Source: Burkholderiales bacterium (lineage in GTDB: Bacteria; Pseudomonadota; Gammaproteobacteria; Burkholderiales; Burkholderiaceae_F). Taken from it: a DNA stretch of 32,550 nucleotides. Shown piece after piece: positions 10,899 to 20,150 of the stretch. The first letter of the stretch is position 1. Each line of letters starts with the position of its first letter. A program made the position numbers and the translations under genes. Location of the stretch: NCBI GenBank assembly GCA_900290295.1, contig OMSW01000314.1:1-32550 (forward strand). The letters are read 5' to 3'. The notes under the pieces are model-generated. The model searched no databases and was not told where the DNA came from. It saw nothing but the letters and a program-made list of their open reading frames with translations.

Positions 10899-11486
10899 TC
10901 AGCGGATATGGACGAGTTGTGGCTCCATCCCGTTCTCGGACAGCGTACGTCGAATTCCGTTCACATCATCGAGCTGCCCATAGGGCCCGAGCCGGACGCG
11001 GTAGAGCGTTGTCCCTTCGGCCTGCACGGCGGAAACCTTCGCGTCCAGACCCAGTAGCGCCAGACGTGCGCGAATGGCGTCGGCGTCGTCCGCGCTCTTG
11101 TAGGCGCCGACCTGCAGCAGGAACCGTGCGCCCGGCTCCGCCGGTTCGGCGCCGCTCGCCGTTGCCGGGCTCGCTGCGGACCGGGCGGCCGGCCCGGAGC
11201 CCGGGTTGGTATCGGGGATCGGGTTTGCGCTCTCCGGTGCCTCGGAAGGGGCCGCCGCGGACCGGTTGGCCTCGGGCGAGGGCCCGGAGGGAATCTGGGG
11301 CGAGAACAAGGGGCGATTCGGATCGCCCGCGTCCGGCGTGACATTCTCGGTCGAGCGCTGCACCTTGGTGACGAACGGTACCGGGGCGTTGGTCAGGTAC
11401 AGCGCGATGGCGACCGAAATGGCCAGGCCGCTGACGAGTCCGGCGAGAAAGCCGATCAGGCTTATTGGGTGTCGATCGGAAGCCAT
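10899..11486 (-). CDS. SPOR domain-containing inner-membrane protein (FtsN/DedD-like)
   Basis: 195 aa; N-terminal TM, Pro/Ala/Ser linker, C-terminal SPOR domain ARFLLQVGAYKSADDADAIRARLALLGLDAKVSAVQAEGTTLYRVRLGPYGQLDDVNGIRRTLSENG; next to argS and dsbA. Confidence 0.88.
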   Translation of the reverse strand: MASDRHPISLIGFLAGLVSGLAISVAIALYLTNAPVPFVTKVQRSTENVTPDAGDPNRPLFSPQIPSGPSPEANRSAAAPSEAPESANPIPDTNPGSGPAARSAASPATASGAEPAEPGARFLLQVGAYKSADDADAIRARLALLGLDAKVSAVQAEGTTLYRVRLGPYGQLDDVNGIRRTLSENGMEPQLVHIR

Positions 11487-11490
11487 CGTG

Positions 11491-13230
11491 TCACATGCGA
11501 TCCGGCGCCGTTACGCCGATCAGGGCCAGTCCGTTGCGCAGTACTTGACGCGTGGCCATCAGCAACACCAAGCGTGCGGCACGCAAGCTGGGATCATCGA
11601 CCAAAATGCGCTCCGCGTTGTAGAAGGCATGCAGGTCGGCAGCCAGGTCCTTCAGGTAAAAGGCAAGCTGGTGCGGTGCCAGGTCGCTGGCGGCCTCGCG
11701 CAAAATATCCGGATATTCGGCCAGGCGCGCCAACAAGGCAAGCTCGCGCGCGGCCACCAATGGTGCCGGGTCCACCCGTTGGGCCGCGGCCTCGTCCAGC
11801 GGTGCAACCGCTTGTTCGGCAGCCTGTGCCAGCACCGAGCAAATGCGCGCGTGCGCATATTGAATGTAATAGACCGGGTTTTCTTCCGAGTGCGACAGCG
11901 CCAGGTCGACGTCGAACGTGAACTCCGAATCGCTCTTTCGCGAAACCAGGAAAAAGCGCGTTGCGTCGCGACCGACCCAATCGACCAGGTCGCGTAACGC
12001 GACGTAGGTGCCGGCGCGCTTGGACATCTTGACTTCCTCGCCACCCCGTGTCACCCGCACCATCTTGTGCAGCAGGTACTCCGGGTATCCGGGCGGAATC
12101 GGCAGTCCGAGGGTGCGCGCGAGAATCTGTAGACCGGCACGCACCCGCGCCACCGTACCGTGGTGATCGGACCCCTGCACGTTGATGGCGCGGGTAAATC
12201 CGCGCTCGAACTTGGCCAGGTGGTAGGCGACGTCCGGCACGAAGTAGGTATAGGTACCGTCGGATTTGCGCACGACCCGGTCCTTGTCGTCGGATATTTC
12301 GTGTCCGCCGCCGCTGGCGACCGAGGCCTGCGTGGTCCGCAACCACAAGGCGCCTTCGGATTCAAACGTCAAGCCCGATTTGATCAGTCCCTGTACGGTT
12401 TCCTCGACACTGCCGTCCTGGTACAGGGAAGATTCGAGAAAAAAATGGTCGAACCGCACGCCGATCGCCTCCAGGTCCAGGTCCTGCTGATGGCGCAAGC
12501 TGGCAACGGCGAATCGCCGCACCGACATCGAATCATCCGGATCCCCACTGGCCTTGACCTGCGCACCGTCGCGTGCGCGCACGGTTGCGCCGGAGAGAAA
12601 CTGGCGCGCAATCTCGACGATGTATTCGCCCTGGTACCCGATTCGGGAATCATCGATCTGGCGCCCTTGCAGCTGCTGCGCGCGCGCCTGTACCGAGTTG
12701 GCAAGCAGTTCGATCTGGGCGCCGGCGTCGTTGTAGTAAAACTCGCGCTGCACAGCCCAGCCGCGCGCGGCCAGCACGTTTGCCAGGGCATCGCCCAGTG
12801 CGGCCTGGCGTGCGTGGCCCAGGTGCAACGGTCCGGTGGGATTGGCCGAGACAAACTCGATCACCACGGGACGGTTGCCGCCTTCGTGGCCGCTGCCAAA
12901 GGCGTGGCCGGCACGCAGGATCTCGCCAAGGACCTGCTGCTTGAGTGCCTTGGTGAGCCGCAGATTGATGAACCCGGGCCCGGCAATCTCGATGGATTCG
13001 ATCCAGGGGTCCGCGCGTCGGTTGGCGCGCAGCGCAGCGACGATGACGCTCGCGAGCTCGCGCGCCGGCCGGCCCAGCTGTTTGGCAAGCTGCAAGGCGA
13101 CCGTGCAGGACAGGTCGCCATGAGCGGCCACTTTCGGCCGTTGCAACTCAATGTCCGGGGGAGCGGCGCACAGTGTTGCAAGCGCCTCGCGGATCAGGTC
13201 CGCGATCGCTTGCCGCTGTTCGGCGAGCAT
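11491..13230 (-). CDS. argS: Arginyl-tRNA synthetase
   Basis: [33 protein letters not shown] (HIGH-type motif), [20 protein letters not shown] (KMSKS-type), C-terminal DALR domain ending [13 protein letters not shown]. The first 95 codons of the ORF lack family character; true start is the ATG at 13230 (MLAEQRQAI). Confidence 0.95.
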   Translation of the reverse strand: MLAEQRQAIADLIREALATLCAAPPDIELQRPKVAAHGDLSCTVALQLAKQLGRPARELASVIVAALRANRRADPWIESIEIAGPGFINLRLTKALKQQVLGEILRAGHAFGSGHEGGNRPVVIEFVSANPTGPLHLGHARQAALGDALANVLAARGWAVQREFYYNDAGAQIELLANSVQARAQQLQGRQIDDSRIGYQGEYIVEIARQFLSGATVRARDGAQVKASGDPDDSMSVRRFAVASLRHQQDLDLEAIGVRFDHFFLESSLYQDGSVEETVQGLIKSGLTFESEGALWLRTTQASVASGGGHEISDDKDRVVRKSDGTYTYFVPDVAYHLAKFERGFTRAINVQGSDHHGTVARVRAGLQILARTLGLPIPPGYPEYLLHKMVRVTRGGEEVKMSKRAGTYVALRDLVDWVGRDATRFFLVSRKSDSEFTFDVDLALSHSEENPVYYIQYAHARICSVLAQAAEQAVAPLDEAAAQRVDPAPLVAARELALLARLAEYPDILREAASDLAPHQLAFYLKDLAADLHAFYNAERILVDDPSLRAARLVLLMATRQVLRNGLALIGVTAPDRM

Positions 13231-13267
13231 GAAGAGGGAACATCCGAAGATACGGGAGCGCGGTAGT

Positions 13268-14296
13268 CTACCGGAGTGCCAGAGGCGGCAGGGTGAACAG
13301 GGATACGAAGCGGCCGGTCTGCGTGCCGCGCGCGTTGCGCAGAGCGGTTCGAAAATGCGGCGCCAAGGCCGTGCGCAGCGGATTCTGGAGTAGGCCCGTC
13401 TGGTGCAGGACTTCGACCGTGGCCACGTGCAGGGCCGACGGATCGCCTCCCGCGATTCGGATTGCAATCCCCAGCCCCAGCGAGCGCACGCCGATCGCCT
13501 GCAGGCCATCGGCACCGATCTTGCTGACCCAGTCGCCCGCGCCGGTGCGCATGAGCGCCAAGTCGATTCGCGCCGTACCAGACACCAAGTCCGGGTGGCG
13601 CGTCATGGCAAAGAACAGCGCCCGCAGGCCGGGCGCATCGTCGCAGGCGAGGCGGCAATACAACTGCGCGATGTCGCGCAGCGGCACGGCGAAGTTGGGT
13701 GCGCTGCAGCCGTCGGTTCCGGCGACCAGCGCGTCCGCAGGAAAAAAATCCTGCGCGGTCTTGCGGATGCGTAGTTGCAGGGGCGAGTCCGGGTCGAGGT
13801 AGTCGTCCCAGCGGTGACCGTGCAGCCGACAATACGCGAGGAATCCGCTGTGCTTGCCGGAACAGTTGTGGTGCAGCGCGCTGATGGGAAACGACGCAGG
13901 GCAAGCCGTCGCCGTGGCCGCGAAATAGCGTGGTGGATGGCAGCCGCACTGCAGGTCGGCGGTGCCTGCCCCGATGCGGTCAAGGATCGATTGCACAATG
14001 GCGACGTGGACGGATTCGCCGCTGTGGCTTGAGCACAGCAGCGCCAGCTCCTGGGAGCCGAAGCCGAATTGCGCCATCCCACCGTCCTCCACGAAGGGCA
14101 GGGCCTGTAGCGGTTTTAGGGTAGAGCGGGAAAAATTGATCCCGTCGGTATCGCCCGCGCCGGCAACGACCCTGCCAGCGTGGTCAACGACCGCTATGGA
14201 TCCGAAATGCACGCACTCGACGGCGCCGCCACGCGTCGTGGCGAGCAGCGGGACATGCGACGGAATCCTACCGTTCGAGCCGCTTATCGCTTTCAA
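13268..14296 (-). CDS. Asparaginase (L-asparaginase II family, PF06089-type)
   Basis: 342 aa; [70 protein letters not shown] start immediately follows an in-frame stop. Confidence 0.85.
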   Translation of the reverse strand: MKAISGSNGRIPSHVPLLATTRGGAVECVHFGSIAVVDHAGRVVAGAGDTDGINFSRSTLKPLQALPFVEDGGMAQFGFGSQELALLCSSHSGESVHVAIVQSILDRIGAGTADLQCGCHPPRYFAATATACPASFPISALHHNCSGKHSGFLAYCRLHGHRWDDYLDPDSPLQLRIRKTAQDFFPADALVAGTDGCSAPNFAVPLRDIAQLYCRLACDDAPGLRALFFAMTRHPDLVSGTARIDLALMRTGAGDWVSKIGADGLQAIGVRSLGLGIAIRIAGGDPSALHVATVEVLHQTGLLQNPLRTALAPHFRTALRNARGTQTGRFVSLFTLPPLALR

Positions 14297-15071
14297 TCAA
14301 TGCGTAGGCCGAATGGTTGTGGATGGATTCGAAGTTTTCCGATTCCACCCGATAGGCAGCCACCCGCGGATCCCGTTGCAGTACCAGTGCGATGTCCCGC
14401 ACGGTGTCTTCGACGAACTTCGGATTGTCGTAGGCACGCTCGGTGACGAACTTCTCATCGGGGCGCTTGAGCACCGACCACAGCTCGCAGGACGCGGCAT
14501 CTTCGGCGATGCGAACCTGCGACTCGATGGTTATGGCCTCGACCAGTTCGAGCTCGATGGTGACGTGCGAGCGCTGATTGTGCGCGCCGTAGTCCGCTAC
14601 CTTCTTGCTGCAGGGGCAAAGGCTGGTTACCGGAACGACGACCTTTTGCCGGATCCGCACCTTGCCGGCGCGAATCATTCCGCTTAGTGCGACGTCGTAA
14701 TCCATGAGGCTCTCGACGCCCGATACGGGTGCAGCCTTGTTGATGAAGTAGGGGAAACGGAGTTCGATGGCGCCCTCGTGGGCGCCCAGGTGCCGTAGCA
14801 TCTTCGTCAAAAGTCTTTCCAGGGAGGGTCCCGAGAGCGGCTCGCGGTGTTCCTGCAAGACCTCAACGAAGCGCGACATGTGTGTGCCCTTGCGCTCGCC
14901 AGGCAACGCGACGTACATGTCGACCGATGCCACGGTCGAAACTGGCCCGGCGCCCGAGCTGATCACGACCGGGTAGCGCAGGGACTTCACGCCGACGCGG
15001 GAAATCGCGATGTTTCGCGAGTCGACGGACGACTGCACGTCCGGCAGCAAGACTTGTTCTGGTGCATTCAC
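14268..15071 (-). CDS. folE2: GTP cyclohydrolase FolE2 (type IB)
   Basis: 267 aa, GTG start; [69 protein letters not shown]. Confidence 0.94.
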   Translation of the reverse strand: MNAPEQVLLPDVQSSVDSRNIAISRVGVKSLRYPVVISSGAGPVSTVASVDMYVALPGERKGTHMSRFVEVLQEHREPLSGPSLERLLTKMLRHLGAHEGAIELRFPYFINKAAPVSGVESLMDYDVALSGMIRAGKVRIRQKVVVPVTSLCPCSKKVADYGAHNQRSHVTIELELVEAITIESQVRIAEDAASCELWSVLKRPDEKFVTERAYDNPKFVEDTVRDIALVLQRDPRVAAYRVESENFESIHNHSAYALIESDKRLER

Positions 15072-15123
15072 GGGTTTTCTCTGCTCATGGCGCCGGCCCC
15101 TCGAGCCCGAAAGGGCCGCGCGG

Positions 15124-15140
15124 GGAACGTAACGCGTTCC
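15124..15140. repeat. Inverted repeat GGAACG-taacg-CGTTCC upstream of folE2
   Basis: Perfect 6-bp arms, 5-nt spacer, read directly from sequence. Confidence 0.6.
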
Positions 15141-15153
15141 GGCATGTATTAAT

Positions 15154-15170
15154 TTGACTATTTCAGTCGG
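15154..15170 (-). promoter_or_regulatory. Palindromic operator-like site CCGACTGAAATAGTCAA (IscR type-1-like core)
   Basis: Minus-strand CCGACTGAAATAGTCAA fits YYGACTRWWWYAGTCRR, the core of the IscR type-1 consensus; the outer ATAS/STAT positions match poorly. Centre is about 91 nt upstream of the folE2 GTG. Confidence 0.4.
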
Positions 15171-15227
15171 AATTTAGGGGTAGGCCCCGACCCTAGTTTG
15201 CCCGAGCCTCGCCCGGCACGCAAACCG

Positions 15228-15257
15228 CAAACGGGCGAGCAAGCGCTCGCCGGTTTG
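15228..15257. repeat. Strong hairpin CAAACGGGCGAGC-AAGC-GCTCGCCGGTTTG
   Basis: 12 of 13 base pairs (one G/G mismatch), 4-nt loop, in the folE2/regulator intergenic region. Confidence 0.65.
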
Positions 15258-15628
15258 ACGCGGCCATTTCTGCAAAATTCCCCGGCAAATTATGGGCATA
15301 TCGCTACACGGCGCATTCTTGTGCTGGACAAAGATTCCTCCTTGCACTAGAAAGCAAAATGTTTGGACGTTGCTGGAACCGTCGCGGACTGCCGCCTGGG
15401 CGCCGACGCTCGTGCGGTAGGCCACTGTTATTGGGATGATTCCAGGAAACGAGGCGAGCCTGAGACAAGCAGATGGGAGTTCGCCTAAAGGGATCCGCGA
15501 TTATGCCGATCTCCAATTTGTCCACGACAGAATTGCAATGGTGCGTTCCGTGAATTTGGCTCTCTGCGTTTCTTGCGGCAGGTTCGTCCCTTCACGGCCT
15601 TGGCCGCCGATTGCGGTTTGGTGACGGG

Positions 15629-16570
15629 ATGAAGCCAACGGGTACCGGTGAGAGTAACCCGGTGAACATCGCCGCCGTGGAACGTGACACGGGCCTTTCG
15701 AAGGACACCCTGCGGGTTTGGGAGCGGCGATATGGATTTCCCGCACCGCAGCGCGACGCTTCCGGGCAGCGTGTCTATACCCGCGATGACGTGGAAAAGC
15801 TGCGCCTGGCAAAACGCCTGCTCGACTACGGCTATCGCCCCGGAAAGATCCTGTCGTATACGTCCGAGCACCTCCTCCAGCTGGCCGACGCCGCGGCCCC
15901 GCCGCTGATGCGGCGCCAAGACGCGCTCCGCGACGGCGCCGACGTCGAGCTGTTCCTGGATCTGGTTCGGGCACACCGGGTCGAAGAGCTGCGGCGCCAG
16001 CTCTCGCAATCGCTGTTGCGCCTTGGTCTGGCGCAATTCGTTGCCGGGGTCGTCGCCCGGCTCAACGCCCGGGTCGGCGACGCCTGGGCCCGTGGCAAGC
16101 TCGAGGTATTCGAGGAACACCTTTACACCGAGTCGATCCAACTGATCCTGCGCAACGCGATCAGCGGTATTCCGCGGCCGGGCGTTAATCCGCCGTTCGT
16201 TTTGCTTACGACCTTCCCGCGCGAGTCGCACGGGCTTGGCCTGTTGATGGCCGAGGCATTCTTCGCGCTGGAGGGCTGCCGCTGTATTTCGCTGGGCGTG
16301 CAGACGCCCGTGCCCGACATCGTGCGCGCGGCCCAGATACAAAAGGTCGATATCGTCGCGCTGTCCTTCAGCGACTCGATGAATGCCAATCACGTCATCG
16401 GCGGCATCGCGGAACTGCGTGCCCAACTGCCGTCGAGCTTCGAGGTCTGGGTCGGCGGCAACTGCCCGATCTTGGAACGGCGGTCGCTCGATGGCGTCGT
16501 GCGCCTGCGCCTGCTTACCGATGTCGGTCCCGCGCTAGCGCGATGGCGCAAGGGCCACCGCCCAGGCTAA
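15629..16570 (+). CDS. MerR-family regulator with cobalamin-binding domain (CarH/LitR-like)
   Basis: N-terminal MerR HTH (VNIAAVERDTGLSKDTLRVWERRYGFPAPQRDASGQRVYTRDDVEKLRLAKRLL); C-terminal region with WARGKLEVFEEH (Wx9EH) and ESHGLG (ExHxxG). ATG at 15629 preferred over the TTG at 15611. Confidence 0.9.
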   Translation: MKPTGTGESNPVNIAAVERDTGLSKDTLRVWERRYGFPAPQRDASGQRVYTRDDVEKLRLAKRLLDYGYRPGKILSYTSEHLLQLADAAAPPLMRRQDALRDGADVELFLDLVRAHRVEELRRQLSQSLLRLGLAQFVAGVVARLNARVGDAWARGKLEVFEEHLYTESIQLILRNAISGIPRPGVNPPFVLLTTFPRESHGLGLLMAEAFFALEGCRCISLGVQTPVPDIVRAAQIQKVDIVALSFSDSMNANHVIGGIAELRAQLPSSFEVWVGGNCPILERRSLDGVVRLRLLTDVGPALARWRKGHRPG

Positions 16571-16645
16571 GCGCTACGGCTGCGCCGGCTGCAACGACAG
16601 CCCAGGGACGGTCAAGGCGCGCTTGGAAAAATTGGCAGCTGCTAA

Positions 16646-17218
16646 TTAGCCACTACCCCGGGCCGGCCCCGCTGCCCGGGGTTTGCCTGGCGCCTTTGCG
16701 GCCGGCGCTGGGGCTTCGGGCGGCTCGGAGGGCTGCGGCTCGGTCTTGGCGGCGGCTTGCTGTTCGGCGGCGCTTGCCGCCATCTGCGCGAACTGCTGCT
16801 GCAGCGCCGCCCACCAAAGCGCTGGCTGAAAGGCCGGCGCTTCCGGAGCGGCACCAGCAGGGGCGCCCCCGGTACCGCCCGGCGCCTGTGCCGATCCGGC
16901 TCCGGCCCCGATCGCCTGCCACGCAGCCAGCGTATTGCGTTGCATTTCAAGACCCTGGATGGTCGTGTGCAGCAGACCTTGGTTCAGCGTGAGCCAGTGT
17001 TCCACGCTGCGCAGGTCGGCGATCCTCTTGTCCAGTTCCTTGATGTCCAACGTTGGCATCATCATGGAGGGGATGGCGCCCCCCGACGCGATCCGGGCCG
17101 CACCCGAGGCCTCCGTGGCGCCGCCCCAAAACTGGTTGAACCAGCGCACGGCATCTTGGAAGTTTCCCGCCAGCGTGTCGGGCAATGGTATTCCGGATGG
17201 TTCGTTTGCCTCTGCCAT
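16646..17218 (-). CDS. phaM: PhaM-family polyhydroxyalkanoate granule regulatory protein
   Basis: 190 aa; PTLDIKELDKRIADLRSVEHWLTLNQGLLHTTIQGLEMQRNTLAA resembles PhaM; Ala/Pro/Lys-rich C-terminus. Confidence 0.8.
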   Translation of the reverse strand: MAEANEPSGIPLPDTLAGNFQDAVRWFNQFWGGATEASGAARIASGGAIPSMMMPTLDIKELDKRIADLRSVEHWLTLNQGLLHTTIQGLEMQRNTLAAWQAIGAGAGSAQAPGGTGGAPAGAAPEAPAFQPALWWAALQQQFAQMAASAAEQQAAAKTEPQPSEPPEAPAPAAKAPGKPRAAGPARGSG

Positions 17219-17309
17219 TTCTGCCTCGTATCCGACATGTGCCAGACTATCTTATCCCAAGGACCCATACCACGAGACTCGAGGTCGACTTGACTACTAC
17301 GAACAGAAT

Positions 17310-18113
17310 ATGCCGCGCACTTTCTTGCTGATCCTTGCCCTGACGGCGGTAGCCTTGCTGCCATTGCCCCCGGCGCTTAGCCGCGCGCTAGCACAAACCG
17401 GGCCGGACGCGGCGGGCACGAGCGCCGCTGGCGCTCCTTCCGCGCCGGGCGAAGCGCGCGGCACATTGCCGCCAACGGCCACTCTCGTGTACCTGACGAC
17501 CGCGGTCTTTCGGCTGGCAGGCCTGCCGATCACGATGCACGCGCACACGACTACCACTTGGCGGCTCGATGGTGACCGCTATGAAACGCACCTTCACATG
17601 GAAACCGCCGACTTCGATCAGACCTCGCACGGCACGCTGGGTGTCGATGGCTCCCTGATCCCGGATCGCTACACGGAAAAGCGTCCGTTTCACAACGCCG
17701 AGTCCGTCGACATCGATTGGCCGCACGGGCGCATTCAATTCGGCAGCACGCCGCCGGTGCACGCGCCCGAGCCGGGCGCCCAGGACCGGCTCAGCCTGCA
17801 ATTCGAGATCGCGCGCCAGTGCGAGCAGAACCCAGAGCGATTCGTCCCCGGTAGCATCCATTCGGTCAACCTCATTGGAACGCACGACGTCGACCCCTGG
17901 AAATTCAGCGTTGCGAAAGAAGAACCGGTCGACACCGGCAGCGGACCGATGCGGGCGGTGCGTTTCTCGGCACGCCGCATGGTCGGAACGGTCGAAGAGA
18001 CGATGGATATCTGGGTCGGCGCGGACCTGCGCTGGATGCCGATCCGGATTCGCATGGTCGACCGGAATCAGTCGATCATCGACTCCGTGTTGGAAAAAGC
18101 GGACATGCCGTGA
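17310..18113 (+). CDS. DUF3108-like exported protein
   Basis: Start at the ATG at 17310 gives a signal-peptide-like MPRTFLLILALTAVALLPLPPALSRALA; body TTTTWRLDGDRYETHLHMETADF...LIPDRYTEKRPF... looks like a DUF3108 protein. Upstream part of the 16935 ORF is antisense to phaM. Confidence 0.75.
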   Translation: MPRTFLLILALTAVALLPLPPALSRALAQTGPDAAGTSAAGAPSAPGEARGTLPPTATLVYLTTAVFRLAGLPITMHAHTTTTWRLDGDRYETHLHMETADFDQTSHGTLGVDGSLIPDRYTEKRPFHNAESVDIDWPHGRIQFGSTPPVHAPEPGAQDRLSLQFEIARQCEQNPERFVPGSIHSVNLIGTHDVDPWKFSVAKEEPVDTGSGPMRAVRFSARRMVGTVEETMDIWVGADLRWMPIRIRMVDRNQSIIDSVLEKADMP

Positions 18114-18273
18114 TGCGTATCGGCTCTGGCGCCATGGCGGGCGTTTGACGCTCGCCGGACGCTTACGTCGCAAGATCCCTGCGGCGAGGCATGACCGCAT
18201 CGTGTGGGCCACCGGCATGCGCATCGCTATCATCGGCTGCTCCATCCCGAAAAGGAATCCATGGTGACTTTCG

Positions 18274-19398
18274 ATGCGCCGGATCGCGATCCGCTCGATC
18301 CTCTTTGACCGCGGAAAGCTGATCGCCTCGCTGCTCGGCGTGGCGCTTGCCTCGACTTTGGGATTCGTACAGATCGGCCTCTACGAAGGCTTCGTGCGCA
18401 GTTCGTCCACGGTCATCGATAACGTCGGCGGCGACATCTGGGCGACGCCGCGCGGGGTGAACGTCATCGACTATTCCCAGATCGTCTCCGCGGGCCCGCG
18501 CAGCCTGCTGCTCTCGCATCCTTGTGTGGCCGACGTGCGCGGCCTGCTCTACGGCTTCTCGTTCATCCAGCGGCCAGGTGGCACGCGCTCGACCGCGATC
18601 GTGGTCGCCGTGGAACCGCGCCCCGGACAGCAGATTCCGTGGGGCGAGGTCGTCGGCGACGTGGCCGATTTGAATCAACCGCTGCGTGTCAGCGTCGATC
18701 GCACCGATCTGGTCAAGCTCGAATTGCCCTCCGACCCCATCGGCAGAAACTTCGAGGTCAACAGCCTACGGGTAACGGTGGGCGCAGTAACCGAAGGCAT
18801 CCGCTCGTTCACCCTGAATCCATACCTGTTCACGTCGATGACCAATGGCCGACGGCTGCTGGGACTGTCCGAAAACGAGGTGATGTACTACGTGGTTGAT
18901 CTCGTAGACCGGCGCTGCGGACCGGACCTGGTGCAGTGGATGAAACGCCAGCCCGACATCGAGCTTTGGGACACGGCGACCTGGAGCAGGGCGACGGAAG
19001 ACTATTGGGTGGGGAGTTCCGGGGCCGGTGCGGCGCTCGCGTTTTCCGCCATTCTGGGGCTCTTCGTGGGTGGCGTCATCGTCGGCCAGACGCTGTATTC
19101 CATGGCCAAGGAGCACCTGTTGGAGCTGGCGACGCTCAAGGCGGTCGGTGCCCGGCCGATGGAGCTGGCCGGGTTCGTACTATGGCAGGTCGCGTTCCTG
19201 GCCGCTGTCGGGGTCGTGTCCGGCTTCGTCCTGGCGCTCATCCTGCGGCACGTGCTCGCCCGATTGGGACTGTCGGTGGTCGTGTCCCCTGGCACGGTGG
19301 GCCTGAGCATTGTGGCGACGCTCGTCATGTGCTTATTGGCGAGCATTGCCAGCCTTTCGGCGGTTTTCAAGGTCGAGGCCGCAAAGGTGCTGCGTTGA
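18274..19398 (+). CDS. ABC transporter permease (DevC/FtsX-MacB type)
   Basis: 374 aa; N-terminal TM, large extracytoplasmic domain, three C-terminal TMs; GGVIVGQTLYSMAKEHLLELATLKAVGA is typical of DevC/FtsX permeases. Confidence 0.88.
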   Translation: MRRIAIRSILFDRGKLIASLLGVALASTLGFVQIGLYEGFVRSSSTVIDNVGGDIWATPRGVNVIDYSQIVSAGPRSLLLSHPCVADVRGLLYGFSFIQRPGGTRSTAIVVAVEPRPGQQIPWGEVVGDVADLNQPLRVSVDRTDLVKLELPSDPIGRNFEVNSLRVTVGAVTEGIRSFTLNPYLFTSMTNGRRLLGLSENEVMYYVVDLVDRRCGPDLVQWMKRQPDIELWDTATWSRATEDYWVGSSGAGAALAFSAILGLFVGGVIVGQTLYSMAKEHLLELATLKAVGARPMELAGFVLWQVAFLAAVGVVSGFVLALILRHVLARLGLSVVVSPGTVGLSIVATLVMCLLASIASLSAVFKVEAAKVLR

Positions 19399-20150
19399 TC
19401 GTCCAGGACCCGCAAGCCGATACCCGCGCGGGCCTGGTACTGGCCCGGGCGCGCGGCGTGAGCAAAACGTTTCGCTCCGGCGCGATCGAAGCCACCGTGC
19501 TGCGCGACGTTACGATCGAAGTTCGGACCGGAGAGCTCGCCCTTTTGATGGGTCCGTCGGGCTCGGGCAAGACGACGCTGCTGTGCGTGCTCTCGGGACT
19601 GTTGCGGCCGACTGCGGGGGAGGTCGAACTGTGCGGCGTGCCGATCTCGCGCTTGCCCGACAGCGCGGCCAGTGAAGTGCGGCGGCGCAGCGTCGGATTC
19701 GTCTTCCAGACCTACAACCTGTTCCCGGCGCTGAGTGCACTCGACAATGTCGCCGAGGTGCTCGCCCTCAAGGGCATGCCGCGCGCACAATCGCGTTCCG
19801 TTGCCCGTGGCTCGCTTGCCCACGTGGGTCTGAGCAACCGGCTCCAACACCGGCCCGGCGAACTCTCTGGCGGCGAACGCCAACGCGTGGCGATCGCGCG
19901 CGCACTGGCCGGTAATCCGAGCTTGATTCTCGGGGACGAACCGACCGCGGCGCTCGATCGGCACACCGGATTGGAGGTCGTCGAGTTGCTCAAGCGCCAG
20001 GTCAATGATGGGCGCGGCGTGCTGCTGGTCACCCACGATCTGCGGCTGCTGCAGTTCGCCGATCGCGTGATCGAGATCGACGATGGCCAGATCGTCCGCG
20101 ATGAAGTGGTGCGCGACGTGACAACGCCCGCCGGGATCGGTGCCCTATGA
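19395..20150 (+). CDS. ABC transporter ATP-binding protein (DevA/LolD type)
   Basis: Walker A GPSGSGKTT, Q-loop VFQTYNLFPALSALDNV, signature LSGGERQRVAIARAL, Walker B LILGDEPTAALD, H-loop VTHD. TTG start overlaps the permease stop (TTGA). Confidence 0.92.
   Translation: MIVQDPQADTRAGLVLARARGVSKTFRSGAIEATVLRDVTIEVRTGELALLMGPSGSGKTTLLCVLSGLLRPTAGEVELCGVPISRLPDSAASEVRRRSVGFVFQTYNLFPALSALDNVAEVLALKGMPRAQSRSVARGSLAHVGLSNRLQHRPGELSGGERQRVAIARALAGNPSLILGDEPTAALDRHTGLEVVELLKRQVNDGRGVLLVTHDLRLLQFADRVIEIDDGQIVRDEVVRDVTTPAGIGAL

Noticed and set aside
12160-13266. 368-aa plus-strand ORF opposite argS
   Set aside because: Shadow ORF; argS coding is unambiguous.
13231-13515. N-terminal 95-codon extension of the argS ORF
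   Set aside because: Overlaps the asparaginase gene, Arg/Cys/Ser-rich, no ArgS similarity; the ATG at 13230 gives the normal N-terminus.
15485-16426. 313-aa minus-strand ORF opposite the MerR/B12 regulator
   Set aside because: Sense strand has clear MerR and B12-binding motifs; antisense translation has none.
16641-16650. GCTAATTAGC perfect palindrome at the phaM stop codon
   Set aside because: Only 10 bp, located between convergent genes; no supporting context for a site.
16935-17309. N-terminal extension of the DUF3108-like ORF
   Set aside because: Antisense to phaM; the internal ATG at 17310 begins a normal signal peptide.
19002-20036. 344-aa minus-strand ORF opposite the ABC permease/ATPase
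   Set aside because: Antisense to clear ABC genes; no motifs.
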